Positions 9,210 to 19,933 are shown, numbered from the stretch's first letter. The stretch is 33,212 bases of DNA from Bordetella parapertussis (GCA_945897475.1 CAMDFL010000038.1:1-33212); one strand, 5' to 3'. Made by a program: numbers and translations. The notes: a model not told the origin generated them from the sequence alone.

Positions 9210-11084
9210 TCAGGCGTTCACCGGCGCCGAGTCCACACCGCTCACACCGCCTCGCGAGGCGCGCTTGCGCTCGTTCTCAGTCAAATAGCGCTTGCGGATG
9301 CGAATGCACTTGGGGGTGATTTCAACCAATTCATCGTCGGCGATGAATTCAACGGCTTTTTCCAGCGTCAATTCTATCGGCGGCACCAGGCGCACCGCTT
9401 CATCGGTACCCGAGGAGCGCACATTGGTGAGTTGCTTACCCTTGATCGGGTTGACCACCAGGTCATTGTCGCGCGAGTGGATGCCAATAACCATGCCTTC
9501 ATAGAGCGCCTCGCCGGGCGACACAAACATGCGGCCGCGGTCCTGCAATTTCCATAATGCGTAGGCAACCGCCGCGCCGTCATCCTGACTGATCAGAACG
9601 CCGTTGCGGCGCTCGTCCATATCGCCTTTAATCGGGCCATAGTCGTCAAAAACATGGCTCGCAAGCCCCGTGCCGCGCGTCAATGTGAGGAACTCACCCT
9701 GAAACCCGATCAATCCTCGCGCCGGGACCCGGTATTCCAATCTCACGCGCCCTCTGCCATCGGATTGCATGTCCTGGAGGTCGCCTTTTCTACGACCCAG
9801 TTCCTCCATGACGCCGCCCTGGTGCGAATCCTCCACATCCACGCTGAGCATTTCGTAGGGCTCTTGTTTTACGCCGTCGATTTCCTTCATCACCACGCGC
9901 GGACGACCGACCGCCATCTCATAGCCTTCGCGGCGCATGTTCTCCAGCAGAATGGTCAAATGCAATTCGCCGCGTCCGGATACGATAAAGGTATCCGAAT
10001 CGGCGGTGAATTCAACCTTGAGCGCGACATTGCTCTTGATCTCGCGCTCAAGGCGCTCACGCAACTGGCGGCTGGTTACAAACTTACCTTCCCGACCGGC
10101 CAGAGGGGAGCTGTTCACCATAAAATTCATCGTCAGCGTCGGCTCATCCACGCGCAACATGGGCAGCGCATCCAGATGCTCGGGGTCGCAGATGGTCGAT
10201 CCGATATTGATCTCCTCGATCCCATTGATCAGCACGATATCCCCGGCGCGCGCCTCTTCCGATACTTTTCGCTCCAGGCCTTCAAAGGTGAGCACCTGAT
10301 TGACACGGCCTTTGGTCGGTTTCGATCCGGGACCATCGAGGACCATGACGTCCTGCAGTGGACGCACCCGACCGCGGGTAACGCGCCCTATGCCTATCTT
10401 GCCTACGTAGTTCGAATAATCCAGCGAGCAGATCTGCAATTGAAGCGGACCATCTGCATTGTCCTCGCGCATCGGCACGTGCTTGAGAATGGCATCGAAC
10501 AAAGGACGCATGCTGTGCGCATCGGCAATGACTGCTTCCGGGTTTGCGGGCGCATCCTTTAAATCGGCGACCGCCCAGCCGTTCAAGGCAGAGGCGTAAA
10601 TAACGGGAAAATCCAGCTGCTCCTCGGTGGCGCCAAGCTTGTCGAACAAATCGAAAGTGTGATCCACCACCCAATCGGGCCGCGCACTGGGACGATCGAC
10701 CTTGTTGACCACGACTATGGGTTTCAATCCAAGCGCCAGCGCTTTACGCGTTACAAAGCGCGTCTGTGGCATGGGGCCCTCGACCGCGTCCACCAATAAC
10801 AGCACACTGTCGACCATCGACAATACACGCTCGACCTCGCCACCGAAATCGGCGTGGCCCGGGGTGTCTACAATGTTGATGTGTGTACCTTCATAGGTCA
10901 CCGCACAATTCTTGGCGAGGATGGTGATGCCGCGTTCGCGCTCCAGATCATTGGAATCCATGACGCGCTCGGCAACGTGCTGGTAGGCGGCAAAAGTCCC
11001 CGCCTGCTGCAAAAGTTTGTCAACCAGGGTGGTTTTGCCATGGTCGACGTGGGCGATAATTGCGATATTACGAATCGGCCGCAT
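9210..11084 (-). CDS. typA: Ribosome-associated translational GTPase TypA/BipA
   Basis: [64 protein letters not shown]. Confidence 0.97.
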   Translation of the reverse strand: MRPIRNIAIIAHVDHGKTTLVDKLLQQAGTFAAYQHVAERVMDSNDLERERGITILAKNCAVTYEGTHINIVDTPGHADFGGEVERVLSMVDSVLLLVDAVEGPMPQTRFVTRKALALGLKPIVVVNKVDRPSARPDWVVDHTFDLFDKLGATEEQLDFPVIYASALNGWAVADLKDAPANPEAVIADAHSMRPLFDAILKHVPMREDNADGPLQLQICSLDYSNYVGKIGIGRVTRGRVRPLQDVMVLDGPGSKPTKGRVNQVLTFEGLERKVSEEARAGDIVLINGIEEINIGSTICDPEHLDALPMLRVDEPTLTMNFMVNSSPLAGREGKFVTSRQLRERLEREIKSNVALKVEFTADSDTFIVSGRGELHLTILLENMRREGYEMAVGRPRVVMKEIDGVKQEPYEMLSVDVEDSHQGGVMEELGRRKGDLQDMQSDGRGRVRLEYRVPARGLIGFQGEFLTLTRGTGLASHVFDDYGPIKGDMDERRNGVLISQDDGAAVAYALWKLQDRGRMFVSPGEALYEGMVIGIHSRDNDLVVNPIKGKQLTNVRSSGTDEAVRLVPPIELTLEKAVEFIADDELVEITPKCIRIRKRYLTENERKRASRGGVSGVDSAPVNA

Positions 11085-11147
11085 GGGGCGCCTAGGCTTA
11101 GAAAAAGGGCGCGTATTCTAACAGCCAAGCACCGCTAAAATCGTGAC

Positions 11148-11915
11148 ATGGCCAATTCCTTCAAAAACATCTCAGAAGCACGACCAACAGCCGCTCCCCG
11201 CCTGTGGAGCGAGCAAGCTCTCGCGGCGGGCGCGACTATTGACCTATCCCAAGGCGCCATGCGTCATGTGGCAGCCCTGCGCCTGCATGACGGCGACGCC
11301 GTCACCCTGTTCGACGGCACGGGAGGGGAATGGAGCGCCGAATTGCTGTGCGTAGGCCGAGACCGAGCGAGCGTGAAGTTGAAGACTTGGAGCGAAATCG
11401 AACGCGAATCCCCGTTAATGATCACGCTTGCGCTTGGCATCTCCTCGGGCGATCGCATGGATTTTGCCATCCAGAAAGCCACTGAACTAGGGGTGAACGT
11501 GGTGCAGCCCTTGGCCACCACCCGTAGCGTGGTGCGTCTCTCGGCGGAACGTGCAGAACGGCGCCTCGCGCATTGGCGCGGCGTAACCATCGCTTCGTGC
11601 GAACAATGCGGGCGCAATCGCTTGCCCACAATCAAACCCGTGTCGGGACTCCTGGAGTTTGTCGCATCGCAACCATCGGGCCTGCGAATTCTACTATCGC
11701 CCGAGGGGGACAGTTCACTAAAGGACATCGCCCCCGCCAAAGATCTGACGATTTTGATCGGCGCCGAGGGCGGCCTGACGGGGCAGGAGCGCGACGACGC
11801 GTTACGCAATGGATTCGTCGCGATGCGCTTTGGCCCGCGAGTGCTGCGCACTGAAACCGCGCCGCTGGCGGCGCTGGCGGCGATCCAGGCTACGTGGGGG
11901 GACTGCTCGGGTTGA
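11148..11915 (+). CDS. rsmE: 16S rRNA (uracil1498-N3)-methyltransferase
   Basis: RsmE family: KATELGVNVVQPL, GAEGGLTGQE, LGPRVLRTETAPLAAL-like C-terminus (FGPRVLRTETAPLAALAAIQ). Confidence 0.92.
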   Translation: MANSFKNISEARPTAAPRLWSEQALAAGATIDLSQGAMRHVAALRLHDGDAVTLFDGTGGEWSAELLCVGRDRASVKLKTWSEIERESPLMITLALGISSGDRMDFAIQKATELGVNVVQPLATTRSVVRLSAERAERRLAHWRGVTIASCEQCGRNRLPTIKPVSGLLEFVASQPSGLRILLSPEGDSSLKDIAPAKDLTILIGAEGGLTGQERDDALRNGFVAMRFGPRVLRTETAPLAALAAIQATWGDCSG

Positions 11916-11932
11916 AGCCGCGGAGCGGCTTT
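11915..11932 (+). terminator. Hairpin at the rsmE stop (AAGCCGC-gga-GCGGCTT), possible weak terminator
   Basis: Perfect 7-bp GC-rich stem with 3-nt loop starting at the last base of the TGA; only a short T-run. Confidence 0.4.
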
Positions 11933-12073
11933 CGAAGGACCGCTTGGGGCCTGAGAGTAGTCAGTCAGCGATACCACTCAACTGTCGGCAAAGGCCATTT
12001 TCCTGCCACATCTGGCGGAGTAGACTGCAAAGTCATTGGCCCGCGCCGGGGCAAATAGTTCAGGGAGATATCC

Positions 12074-12202
12074 ATGAGCACCAGTCCCGAAACATCATCG
12101 CCATTCGCCGCTGCCGTCGTTGACAGCCTTGCAATCCGGGTGGTGGTCGATTCCCACTACGAGCGCCTCCTCCCGAAAGCGTCGCACCCCTTATTAGAAT
12201 AA
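12074..12202 (+). pseudogene. 42-codon ORF resembling the N-terminus of an MBL-fold metallohydrolase (probable truncated remnant)
   Basis: MSTSPETSSPFAAAVVDSLAIRVVVDSHYERLLPKASHPLLE*, preceded by AGGGAGATATCC (SD-like); ends 5 bp before the next start. Similarity to MBL N-termini (VDSLxxxVVxDSxYxxxLPK) is from memory. Confidence 0.45.
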
Positions 12203-12207
12203 CCGCC

Positions 12208-14268
12208 ATGTTCTCCATTCTTCGTCGGTGGCTGGGTCTTCAGCGCGCCGAATCCTCGTCTGGAAACCCGTCCGTTCAAGCGGACGATTTATCCGATATT
12301 CCGCGCATGGTGCAGTCGGGGCAAACGCAAGAAGCGGAGAGACGTCTGCGTCGATACCTTGCGCTTGCACCTGACAACGTGGATGCGCTGCATTACCTCG
12401 GTTTGGTGTGCCATCAACTTGGCCGGCATGGTGAAGCCGTCGCCCATATCACAGCGGCTGTCGCGCGTGCGCCGGGGTCGGCCTTCATGCACGCCAATCT
12501 GGCCGAAGCCCTGCGCGCCGCCGGCGATCTAGGAGCCGCGGAAAGCGCAGCACGCGAGGCATTGCGTCTTGGCCCTGATCAGCCCGAGGTCCAGTTCAAT
12601 CTTGCGATGGTGCTGGCCGGACGTCGCGCTCACAGCGTGGCACTCGAGCATGCCTTGCATATATTGGGGATACGTCCTGACTGGCCAGAGGCGCTGATGC
12701 TGGCGGCAAACCAATACATCGAATTGAATGAGCGCGGCAAGGCACAGGAGTTGCTCGACCGCGCGCGTGCCTTGCAGCCCGACGATGCCGGGATTCTGGT
12801 GCTGGCGCTGCGCAATCGCGCATGGCTGTGTGATTGGGAGAGCGCGGCGAATTCGCCGGGCGCGGGCCGCGTCGATCAAGACGCCTTTGCGCAAATGCTG
12901 GCGCGCCGGTTGGCAACTCCCAACAAGACCGCGTTGCGCAATCTGAATCCAATCGTCACCTACGAATACCCGGTGGCGAAGCATCTTCGCGACGCGGTTA
13001 CGCAGAGTTATGCCGATGCAATACTGGAAAAGACCAGGGGCGGCACGATCAGTCGAAACACAATCAAGAGCGACATACTTGAAGGCAGGGATCTGTCGAT
13101 TTCCGCCGCCCCCCCGGGAGAACCTTCCGCCCGCTTGCGTGTCGGCTATGTTTCCGCGGACTTTCACCGCCATCCGACCATGCACCTCATGCGAAGTTTT
13201 TTCGCGCTGCATGACCGGCGGCGCTTCGAGGTCTTTGCCTATTCGATCGGAGAGGATGACGGCAGCGAGTACCGGCGCGAGGCGATCGCAAGCGTGGATC
13301 ATTTCATCGATATTCGCGGCGATACGGCACACCAATCGGCCGAACGCATTGCCAGCGACGGCATCGATATTCTGGTTGACTTGAAGGGCTACACCCATGA
13401 GGCGCGACCTCTTATATTCGCGCTGCGGCCCGCGCCAATACGGGTCGCCTGGCTGGGTTACCCAGCAACCACCGGGCGCGGCATTAACGATTACATCATT
13501 GTCGATCGGGTGGTCGCGCCACCTGAGCATCAGTCCCATTTCGGTGAGCAACTGGTTTGGATGCCGCATTCCTATCAGGTCAACGACCACCACCAAATCA
13601 TAGCCTCGGATACACCTGCGCGCGGCGACTTGGGGTTGCCTAGTACTGGTTTTATTTTCGCCTGCTTCAATCATGCCTACAAGATTGAGCCGCAAATGTT
13701 TGCCGTATGGATGCGCATTCTCTGCCGCACGCCAGGCAGCGTTCTATGGCTGTACGAAAGCAACACAAGCGCCCGCGCCAATTTAGAGCGCGCCGCGAGT
13801 GATCGTGGTGTCGACCCTGCGCGTCTGGTATTTGGCGGCACCTTGGACAAACCCAGGCATCTGGCGCGATTGCGCCAGGCGGATTTGCTCCTCGACACGC
13901 TCTGGATCAATGCGCACACCGGCGCCAGCGACGCACTATGGGCGGGCGTGCCAGTGCTGACCTGCCCGCAGGATTCGTTTCCTTCGCGCGTCGCGGCGAG
14001 TCTGGTATGCGCTGTGGGATTGCCGCAATTGGCATGCGCCGACCTGCAAAGCTACGAAGAGACCGCCGTGCGCCTGGCCTCGAACCCGCGGGAATTAACG
14101 GCCTTGCGCCGCCACCTTGATAGCGAACCCGCAAAGCTTGCTTTATTCGACACGCCTCGATTTACCCGCAACCTTGAGCGCGCATTTGAAACGATGTGGC
14201 AACGCCACCGGGCCGGCGAGCCACCACGGTCGTTCGCCGTGGTCGAAAAAGTCGATCCCGTCAATTAA
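12208..14268 (+). CDS. TPR protein with SPINDLY/OGT-type (GT41) glycosyltransferase domain
   Basis: N-terminal TPRs (LAPDNVDALHYLGLVCHQLGRHGEAVAHI…), then VGYVSADFHRHPTMHLM, FNHAYKIEPQMFAVWMRIL, LLDTLWINAHTGASDALWAGVPVLT. Confidence 0.92.
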   Translation: MFSILRRWLGLQRAESSSGNPSVQADDLSDIPRMVQSGQTQEAERRLRRYLALAPDNVDALHYLGLVCHQLGRHGEAVAHITAAVARAPGSAFMHANLAEALRAAGDLGAAESAAREALRLGPDQPEVQFNLAMVLAGRRAHSVALEHALHILGIRPDWPEALMLAANQYIELNERGKAQELLDRARALQPDDAGILVLALRNRAWLCDWESAANSPGAGRVDQDAFAQMLARRLATPNKTALRNLNPIVTYEYPVAKHLRDAVTQSYADAILEKTRGGTISRNTIKSDILEGRDLSISAAPPGEPSARLRVGYVSADFHRHPTMHLMRSFFALHDRRRFEVFAYSIGEDDGSEYRREAIASVDHFIDIRGDTAHQSAERIASDGIDILVDLKGYTHEARPLIFALRPAPIRVAWLGYPATTGRGINDYIIVDRVVAPPEHQSHFGEQLVWMPHSYQVNDHHQIIASDTPARGDLGLPSTGFIFACFNHAYKIEPQMFAVWMRILCRTPGSVLWLYESNTSARANLERAASDRGVDPARLVFGGTLDKPRHLARLRQADLLLDTLWINAHTGASDALWAGVPVLTCPQDSFPSRVAASLVCAVGLPQLACADLQSYEETAVRLASNPRELTALRRHLDSEPAKLALFDTPRFTRNLERAFETMWQRHRAGEPPRSFAVVEKVDPVN

Positions 14269-14305
14269 GTATCAGAGCGGTCTTATAAGTATCAGAGCGG
14301 TCTAA
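14266..14305. repeat. 20-bp tandem duplication (taagtatcagagcggtctta / taagtatcagagcggtctaa) starting at the stop codon
   Basis: Direct reading; first 18 bases identical; copy 1 begins with the TAA of the GT41 gene. Confidence 0.85.
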
Positions 14306-14374
14306 TCTTGAGTGACGGCATCGCCGCCCAGCCCCCGGATCAGCATAAAATCGCGGTTTCCTCGATTTGCTGCC

Positions 14375-15691
14375 ATGGCCACCAACTCCGACTCACAATT
14401 CGTTTCCTGGTTTCGCTCGGTTGCGCCGTATTTTCACGCCTTCCGCGGGCGCACCTTCGTGATCGCTTTCGGCGGTGAAGTCGTGGATCAGGGCAAGTTT
14501 GTCGCTATCGCGCATGATCTTAACCTCTTGCATAGCGCCGGCATTCGCGTTGTGTTGGTGCACGGTTCCCGGCCACAGATCGAGGCACAATTAAAGCAGC
14601 GTAAGGCGCGCTCACGCTACTCCGGCGGCATACGCGTCACCGATGCGCTGGCACTTGAATGCGTCAAGGTAGCGGTCGGTCTACTGCGCGTGGAGATCGA
14701 CGCGTTGCTCTCGCAAGGCCTGCCCAATTCACCCATGGCAGGCGCCGCGATCAATACCGTTTCCGGTAATTTCATTACGGCGCAGCCCTATGGCATTAAG
14801 AACGGCATTGATTATCAATACACCGGCGCGGTGCGCAAGGTCGACGCCCAAGCCATCAAGGCCTGCCTGGATTGCGGCAATATCGTGATTGTCTCCAATG
14901 TCGGCTATTCGCCCACCGGCGAAGTCTTCAATTGCACTGTGGAAGACGTGGCGGTGGCCACCTCCAAGGCATTGGGCGCGGACAAAGTCATTTATTTCAC
15001 CGACGCATCAGTGCTTGATCAGCGTGGGCGCGTGTTGACTGAACTCTCGGCGCAGGAAGCCGACAAACTGCTTTCGGGCGCATCCGATCTCAGCGGCGAC
15101 ACCCGGCTTTTTTTGCAGCACGCGGTGGAAGCAGTGCGCGGCGGCGTGTTACGAGCGCATCTAGTGTCGCATAAGGTGGAAGGAGCGCTGCTGATCGAGC
15201 TATTCACCCACAAGGGGTCGGGCAGTATGATCACCGCTGACAAACTGGAGAAATTGCGCGTGGCGACCATCGACGATGTCGGCGGGATCCTCGCTTTGAT
15301 CGAGCCCTTGGAGGCGGACGGGGTTCTGGTCTATAGAGGGCGCGAACTGATTGAGCGCGAGATTCAGCGGTTTTTCGTCGTCGAACATGACGGCATCATC
15401 GTCGGCAACGCTGCACTGTATCCTTTTGCATCGGGCAAGGCGGCAGAACTGGCGGCTTTAGTAGTGCGCCCCGAGGCAAGAGACGCCGGCATTGGCGAGA
15501 AACTGCTCGATCATGTGTCGCGCGAAGCGCGCAAAAACGGCCTGCGCAAGCTTTTTGTTTTGACCACACAAGCGACACACTGGTTTATCGAACGCGGATT
15601 CAGCGAAGCCGATATTTCTGTCCTACCCGAACCACGTCGCGCGCTTTATAACTACCAGCGCCGCTCCAAGGTGCTGGTGAAAAATATATAG
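14375..15691 (+). CDS. argA: N-acetylglutamate synthase (amino-acid kinase + GNAT)
   Basis: FVIAFGGEVVDQGKF, VLVHGSRPQIEAQL, C-terminal GNAT (VVRPEARDAGIGEKLLDHV); start chosen at ATG 14375. Confidence 0.93.
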   Translation: MATNSDSQFVSWFRSVAPYFHAFRGRTFVIAFGGEVVDQGKFVAIAHDLNLLHSAGIRVVLVHGSRPQIEAQLKQRKARSRYSGGIRVTDALALECVKVAVGLLRVEIDALLSQGLPNSPMAGAAINTVSGNFITAQPYGIKNGIDYQYTGAVRKVDAQAIKACLDCGNIVIVSNVGYSPTGEVFNCTVEDVAVATSKALGADKVIYFTDASVLDQRGRVLTELSAQEADKLLSGASDLSGDTRLFLQHAVEAVRGGVLRAHLVSHKVEGALLIELFTHKGSGSMITADKLEKLRVATIDDVGGILALIEPLEADGVLVYRGRELIEREIQRFFVVEHDGIIVGNAALYPFASGKAAELAALVVRPEARDAGIGEKLLDHVSREARKNGLRKLFVLTTQATHWFIERGFSEADISVLPEPRRALYNYQRRSKVLVKNI

Positions 15692-15760
15692 ACAAAAACA
15701 TCGAACAACTGGCTATTCGAGGTGACCGCCTGGGCGTGTATCCACTAGAGTGAGGGATAT

Positions 15761-15783
15761 ACAAGGGAGCAGGGCTCCCTTGT
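15761..15783. terminator. Perfect 10-bp hairpin ACAAGGGAGC-agg-GCTCCCTTGT between argA and the Fe(2+)-trafficking gene
   Basis: Direct reading; followed by AT-rich aattattattaataagg, 25 bp before the next ATG. Confidence 0.6.
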
Positions 15784-15808
15784 AATTATTATTAATAAGG
15801 ACATTGCA

Positions 15809-16081
15809 ATGGCTAGAATGGTGAAATGCATAAAACTGGGTCATGAGGCCGAGGGCCTTGACAGACCCACCTACCCAGGCGACCTGGGCAAGCGGATTTT
15901 CGACAACGTCTCCAAGGAAGGCTGGCAGGGCTGGATCAAGCACCAGACCATGCTGATCAACGAAAATCGCCTGAACCTGGCCGACGCCAAGGCGCGCAAG
16001 TATCTGGCCGAACAGATGGAGAAGCACTTCTTTGGCGAAGGCGCCGATCAGGCTCAAGGCTACGTACCACCCACGAAATAG
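15809..16081 (+). CDS. yggX: Probable Fe(2+)-trafficking / oxidative damage protection protein
   Basis: [57 protein letters not shown] matches the YggX family pattern. Confidence 0.95.
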   Translation: MARMVKCIKLGHEAEGLDRPTYPGDLGKRIFDNVSKEGWQGWIKHQTMLINENRLNLADAKARKYLAEQMEKHFFGEGADQAQGYVPPTK

Positions 16082-16096
16082 TCGCGCTGATGGACG

Positions 16097-16759
16097 CTAC
16101 TTGCGCGTGAGTGTCCGAACGCCCTGAGCAGTCCCGAGCAGCAGCACGTCCGCGCCACGAAGCGCGAACAGGCCTACTGTAACCACACCGGCTATAGCAT
16201 TGATCTTCGCCTCGATCTCCAGCGGATTGAGGATGACCAGGCCGTGAATATCTAAAATTACATTGCCATTGTCGGTGGTGAAATTCTCGCGCAATTTCGG
16301 TTGGCCACCGAGCTTCACCATCTGCCGCGCCACATGGGAGCGCGCCATGGGAATCACCTCGACCGGCAGGGGAAACTTGCCCAGCACCGGCACCAGCTTG
16401 GATTCATCTGCGATGCAGACAAATTTTCTTGCCACGGCAGCGACAATTTTTTCGCGGGTCAGCGCGCCACCGCCACCCTTGACCATGGCCATATGTTCGG
16501 TGATTTCGTCGGCGCCATCCACATACACCGGCAGTTCGTTGACGCTATTCAATTCCAGAATGCGGATACCGTGAGCACGCAGGCGTTCCGCGGTTTTCTC
16601 GGAACTAGGCACCGCGCCGACAATGCGGTTTTTGATTTTCGCCAATTCATCGATAAAAAAATTGGCGGTGGAACCGGTACCCACTCCGACAGGAAGGTCA
16701 TCGACGACGTGCTTGATCGCCTCTCTGGCGACCGCCGCCTTCAACTCATCCTGGGTCAT
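16097..16759 (-). CDS. rpiA: Ribose-5-phosphate isomerase A
   Basis: [37 protein letters not shown]; start MTQDEL overlaps the lpdA stop (ATGA). Confidence 0.95.
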   Translation of the reverse strand: MTQDELKAAVAREAIKHVVDDLPVGVGTGSTANFFIDELAKIKNRIVGAVPSSEKTAERLRAHGIRILELNSVNELPVYVDGADEITEHMAMVKGGGGALTREKIVAAVARKFVCIADESKLVPVLGKFPLPVEVIPMARSHVARQMVKLGGQPKLRENFTTDNGNVILDIHGLVILNPLEIEAKINAIAGVVTVGLFALRGADVLLLGTAQGVRTLTRK

Positions 16760-18525
16760 TTCTTGCGGACCGGAGGCAGGTCGGTGCACACGCCTTCGAA
16801 GAGTTCGGCTGCCATGCCCACCGACTCGCCCAGTGTCGGATGCGGATGGATGGTCTTGCCGATATCAACCGCATCGGCGCCCATTTCTATCGCCAGTGCG
16901 ATTTCGCTGATGAGGTCCCCGGCGCCAGTGCCGACGATGCCGCCACCGATGATGCGATGGGTTTCTTGATCAAAAATCAGCTTGGTGAAGCCTTCGGTAC
17001 GATGATTTGCAATAGCGCGTCCGGAAGCGGCCCACGGAAATTTGCCGACACCGATTTTCAGCTCTTGCTTTTTCGCCTCATCCTCTGTCATTCCTACCCA
17101 GGCTATCTCAGGATCGGTATAAGCCACGGAGGGAATCACGCTCGCGTCGAAATGCGACTTCTGGCCGGCAGCGGCCTCCGCGGCCACATGCCCCTCATGC
17201 ACCGCTTTGTGCGCGAGCATCGGGTTGCCTGCGACATCGCCGATCGCGAAAATATGCGGGACATTGCTGCGCATTTGCGAATCGACATTGATGAAACCGC
17301 GACCCGTAACCTCGACGCCAGCTTTGTCGGCGCCGATATTCTTGCCGTTGGGTGAGCGTCCCACCGACACCAGAATCATGTCGTAGCGCTGCGCTTCGGC
17401 CGGGGCTTTCTCACCCTCGAAACTGGCGTACAGCCCATCGGCACGCGCTTCCACTTTGGTGGTTTTAGTCTTCAACCAGATATTGTCGAAGCGCTTGGCA
17501 TTGAATTTTTGCCATGCCGCGACCAGATCGCGGTCCGCGCCGGTCATCAAGGCATCGAGCATCTCAACGACATCGAGGCGCGCGCCCAGGGTCGAATAGA
17601 CGGTGCCCATCTCGAGCCCGATGATGCCCCCGCCGATGATGAGCAGGCGCTTGGGCTGGGAGCGCAGTTCCAGCGCGCCAGTGGAATCGACAATGCGCGG
17701 ATCCTGCGGAAGAAAAGGCAGTTTCGCCGCCTGCGAACCGACGGCGATTATCGCGTTCTTGAATGCGACAACCTTGCGGCCCTCCTTGGATTCCACCACA
17801 AGATGATTCGGCCCGACAAATTGGCCCAGGCCATGGAGAACCTGCACCTTGCGTGCGCGAGCCATCGCAGCCAGACCGCCAGTCAGCTTGCCTACCACTT
17901 GGGATTTGGAATCTCGCAGACGCGCCAAATCTATTTTGGGTGGAGCGAACTCGATCCCGTGCTCGGCGAAGCTCATCGCATCGTCAACCACGCGCGACGT
18001 GTGCAGAAGTGCTTTCGATGGAATACAACCCACGTTCAGGCACACCCCGCCAAGTGTCGCGTAGCGCTCAACCAACACCGTATCCATTCCAAGATCGGCG
18101 CTGCGAAACGCGGCCGAATAGCCGCCGGGACCCGCGCCAATAACCACGGTATCGCAGGAAATGTCGCTACTTCCTGCGTAGGCAGGTAACGCCGAGGGCT
18201 CCGTAGCAGGCGCCACCGAAGTTGGCGCGGTTACAGCGGGCGCCGGGTTCGGGGCCGATGCGCGGGGTTCCGATCCGGGCGCCGCATCGATCACTTCCGC
18301 CAAAGCGATGACCGATCCTCTGGACACCTTGTCGCCCACCTTGATGCGCAACTCCGTCACCACGCCTGAGTGGCTGGAAGGAATCTCCATTGACGCCTTG
18401 TCGGTTTCAATCGTAATCAGCGATTGCTCGACCACGATGCTGTCGCCCGGTTTGATCAGGACCTCGGAAATATCGACATTCTTGAACTCACCAATGTCCG
18501 GAACTTTGATCTCTATCTTCGCCAT
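16756..18525 (-). CDS. lpdA: Dihydrolipoyl dehydrogenase (E3) with N-terminal lipoyl domain
   Basis: Lipoyl site [10 protein letters not shown]; redox motif [26 protein letters not shown]. Confidence 0.97.
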   Translation of the reverse strand: MAKIEIKVPDIGEFKNVDISEVLIKPGDSIVVEQSLITIETDKASMEIPSSHSGVVTELRIKVGDKVSRGSVIALAEVIDAAPGSEPRASAPNPAPAVTAPTSVAPATEPSALPAYAGSSDISCDTVVIGAGPGGYSAAFRSADLGMDTVLVERYATLGGVCLNVGCIPSKALLHTSRVVDDAMSFAEHGIEFAPPKIDLARLRDSKSQVVGKLTGGLAAMARARKVQVLHGLGQFVGPNHLVVESKEGRKVVAFKNAIIAVGSQAAKLPFLPQDPRIVDSTGALELRSQPKRLLIIGGGIIGLEMGTVYSTLGARLDVVEMLDALMTGADRDLVAAWQKFNAKRFDNIWLKTKTTKVEARADGLYASFEGEKAPAEAQRYDMILVSVGRSPNGKNIGADKAGVEVTGRGFINVDSQMRSNVPHIFAIGDVAGNPMLAHKAVHEGHVAAEAAAGQKSHFDASVIPSVAYTDPEIAWVGMTEDEAKKQELKIGVGKFPWAASGRAIANHRTEGFTKLIFDQETHRIIGGGIVGTGAGDLISEIALAIEMGADAVDIGKTIHPHPTLGESVGMAAELFEGVCTDLPPVRKK

Positions 18526-18542
18526 GATTTTCTAACGCTGTT

Positions 18543-19859
18543 CTATAGCAACGAGCGGCGGATATCGGAGAGCACCGACGCCAGGTAAGAAGTAAAGCGC
18601 GCCGCCGCAGCGCCATCGATTACTCGATGGTCGTAGGACAGGCTCAAGGGCAGCATCAATCGCGGGGCGAACTCCTTGCCATTCCAAACCGGTTTCATCA
18701 CCGAACGCGATACCCCGAGAATCGCCACTTCCGGTGCGTTGATGATGGGGGTAAACGCGGCGCCACCGATTCCACCCAGACTCGATATCGAGAACGTGCC
18801 GCCCTGCATATCACCTGGTTTCAGTTTCTTGTCGCGCGCGAGTTTCGATATATCGCCCAAGTCGCGCGCCAGATCGAAAACTCCCTTGCGATCGGCATCG
18901 CGAATCACCGGTACCACCAGACCCTCAGGCGTATCCATGGCGACACCAATGTGGAAGTAGCGCTTGTAGACCAGATTCTCGCCGCTCTTATCGAGCGATG
19001 CATTCAACTCGGGTTGCTGGCGAAGCGCGGTAACGCTCGCCTTGATCAGGAAGGCCAGCATGGTAAGTTTAAAGCCCTGCTTTTCGGTCTCGGCCGTGTT
19101 GGATTTGCGAAACGCTTCCAGATCGGTGATATCGGCTTCATCGAACTGCGTGACATGCGGTATCGACACCCAGTTACGGTGCAAATTGGCGCCCGTCAAT
19201 TTCTTGATGCGCGATAGCGGCTTGGAATCGACGGGACCGAATTTGGAGAAATCAACATCGGGCCATGCAATGATCTGCAGGCCTGTGCCGGCACCCGTGG
19301 CGGGCCCGGCAGCAGGCGCGCCGGACATGATGCCCTTGACGAAAACTTGAACGTCGATCTGCTGGATGCGTCCCTTAGGGCCGGTGCCATTCACTCGGGA
19401 CAAATCGACCCCGAGTTCCCGCGCGAATTTGCGTACCGAAGGACTGGCGTGCGCCTTGAATCCAGCGGGACTCGTATCCGGTTGGTAAGGTACGGGTTCG
19501 GTGCGAGCAACAACGGGACTGGCGACAGGCGCGGATGGCGTTACGGATGACGGAGCGACGCTGCTTGCCGGCGCAGCGGCTGGTCGCGTTGCTGCGGTTG
19601 AGAGTTTAGGCGAAGCCGCGGATGGGGCGGATTCCTCGATGATCAGAATCAAACTGCCCTTTTTGATTTTGTCCCCAAGCTTGGTGCGTATCTCACGCAC
19701 AATGCCCGCGGTGGGCGAGGGAATCTCCATGCTCGCCTTGTCGGATTCGACCGTGATCAGCGACTGTTCGGGTGTAACCGTGTCCCCCAGCGCGACCAGG
19801 ATCTCGCTGACATCGACATCCTTGAAATCGCCGATATCGGGTAAGTGGATTTCTCTCAT
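18543..19859 (-). CDS. aceF: Pyruvate dehydrogenase E2, dihydrolipoyllysine acetyltransferase (single lipoyl domain)
   Basis: [10 protein letters not shown] lipoyl site, Ala/Pro linker, peripheral subunit-binding domain, catalytic SLSYDHRVIDGAAAARF. Confidence 0.97.
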   Translation of the reverse strand: MREIHLPDIGDFKDVDVSEILVALGDTVTPEQSLITVESDKASMEIPSPTAGIVREIRTKLGDKIKKGSLILIIEESAPSAASPKLSTAATRPAAAPASSVAPSSVTPSAPVASPVVARTEPVPYQPDTSPAGFKAHASPSVRKFARELGVDLSRVNGTGPKGRIQQIDVQVFVKGIMSGAPAAGPATGAGTGLQIIAWPDVDFSKFGPVDSKPLSRIKKLTGANLHRNWVSIPHVTQFDEADITDLEAFRKSNTAETEKQGFKLTMLAFLIKASVTALRQQPELNASLDKSGENLVYKRYFHIGVAMDTPEGLVVPVIRDADRKGVFDLARDLGDISKLARDKKLKPGDMQGGTFSISSLGGIGGAAFTPIINAPEVAILGVSRSVMKPVWNGKEFAPRLMLPLSLSYDHRVIDGAAAARFTSYLASVLSDIRRSLL

Positions 19860-19933
19860 GGCGTCCTTCGATATTCCAATTCAGTTCCTGACCAGATCAC
19901 GCGGCCCGCGGCCTGTCGGTTCAATCATTATGA

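Noticed and set aside
16756-19859. Two homologous lipoyl domains (on E2 and on E3) as a novel fusion
   Set aside because: An N-terminal lipoyl domain on dihydrolipoyl dehydrogenase is well known in beta/gammaproteobacterial pdh operons.
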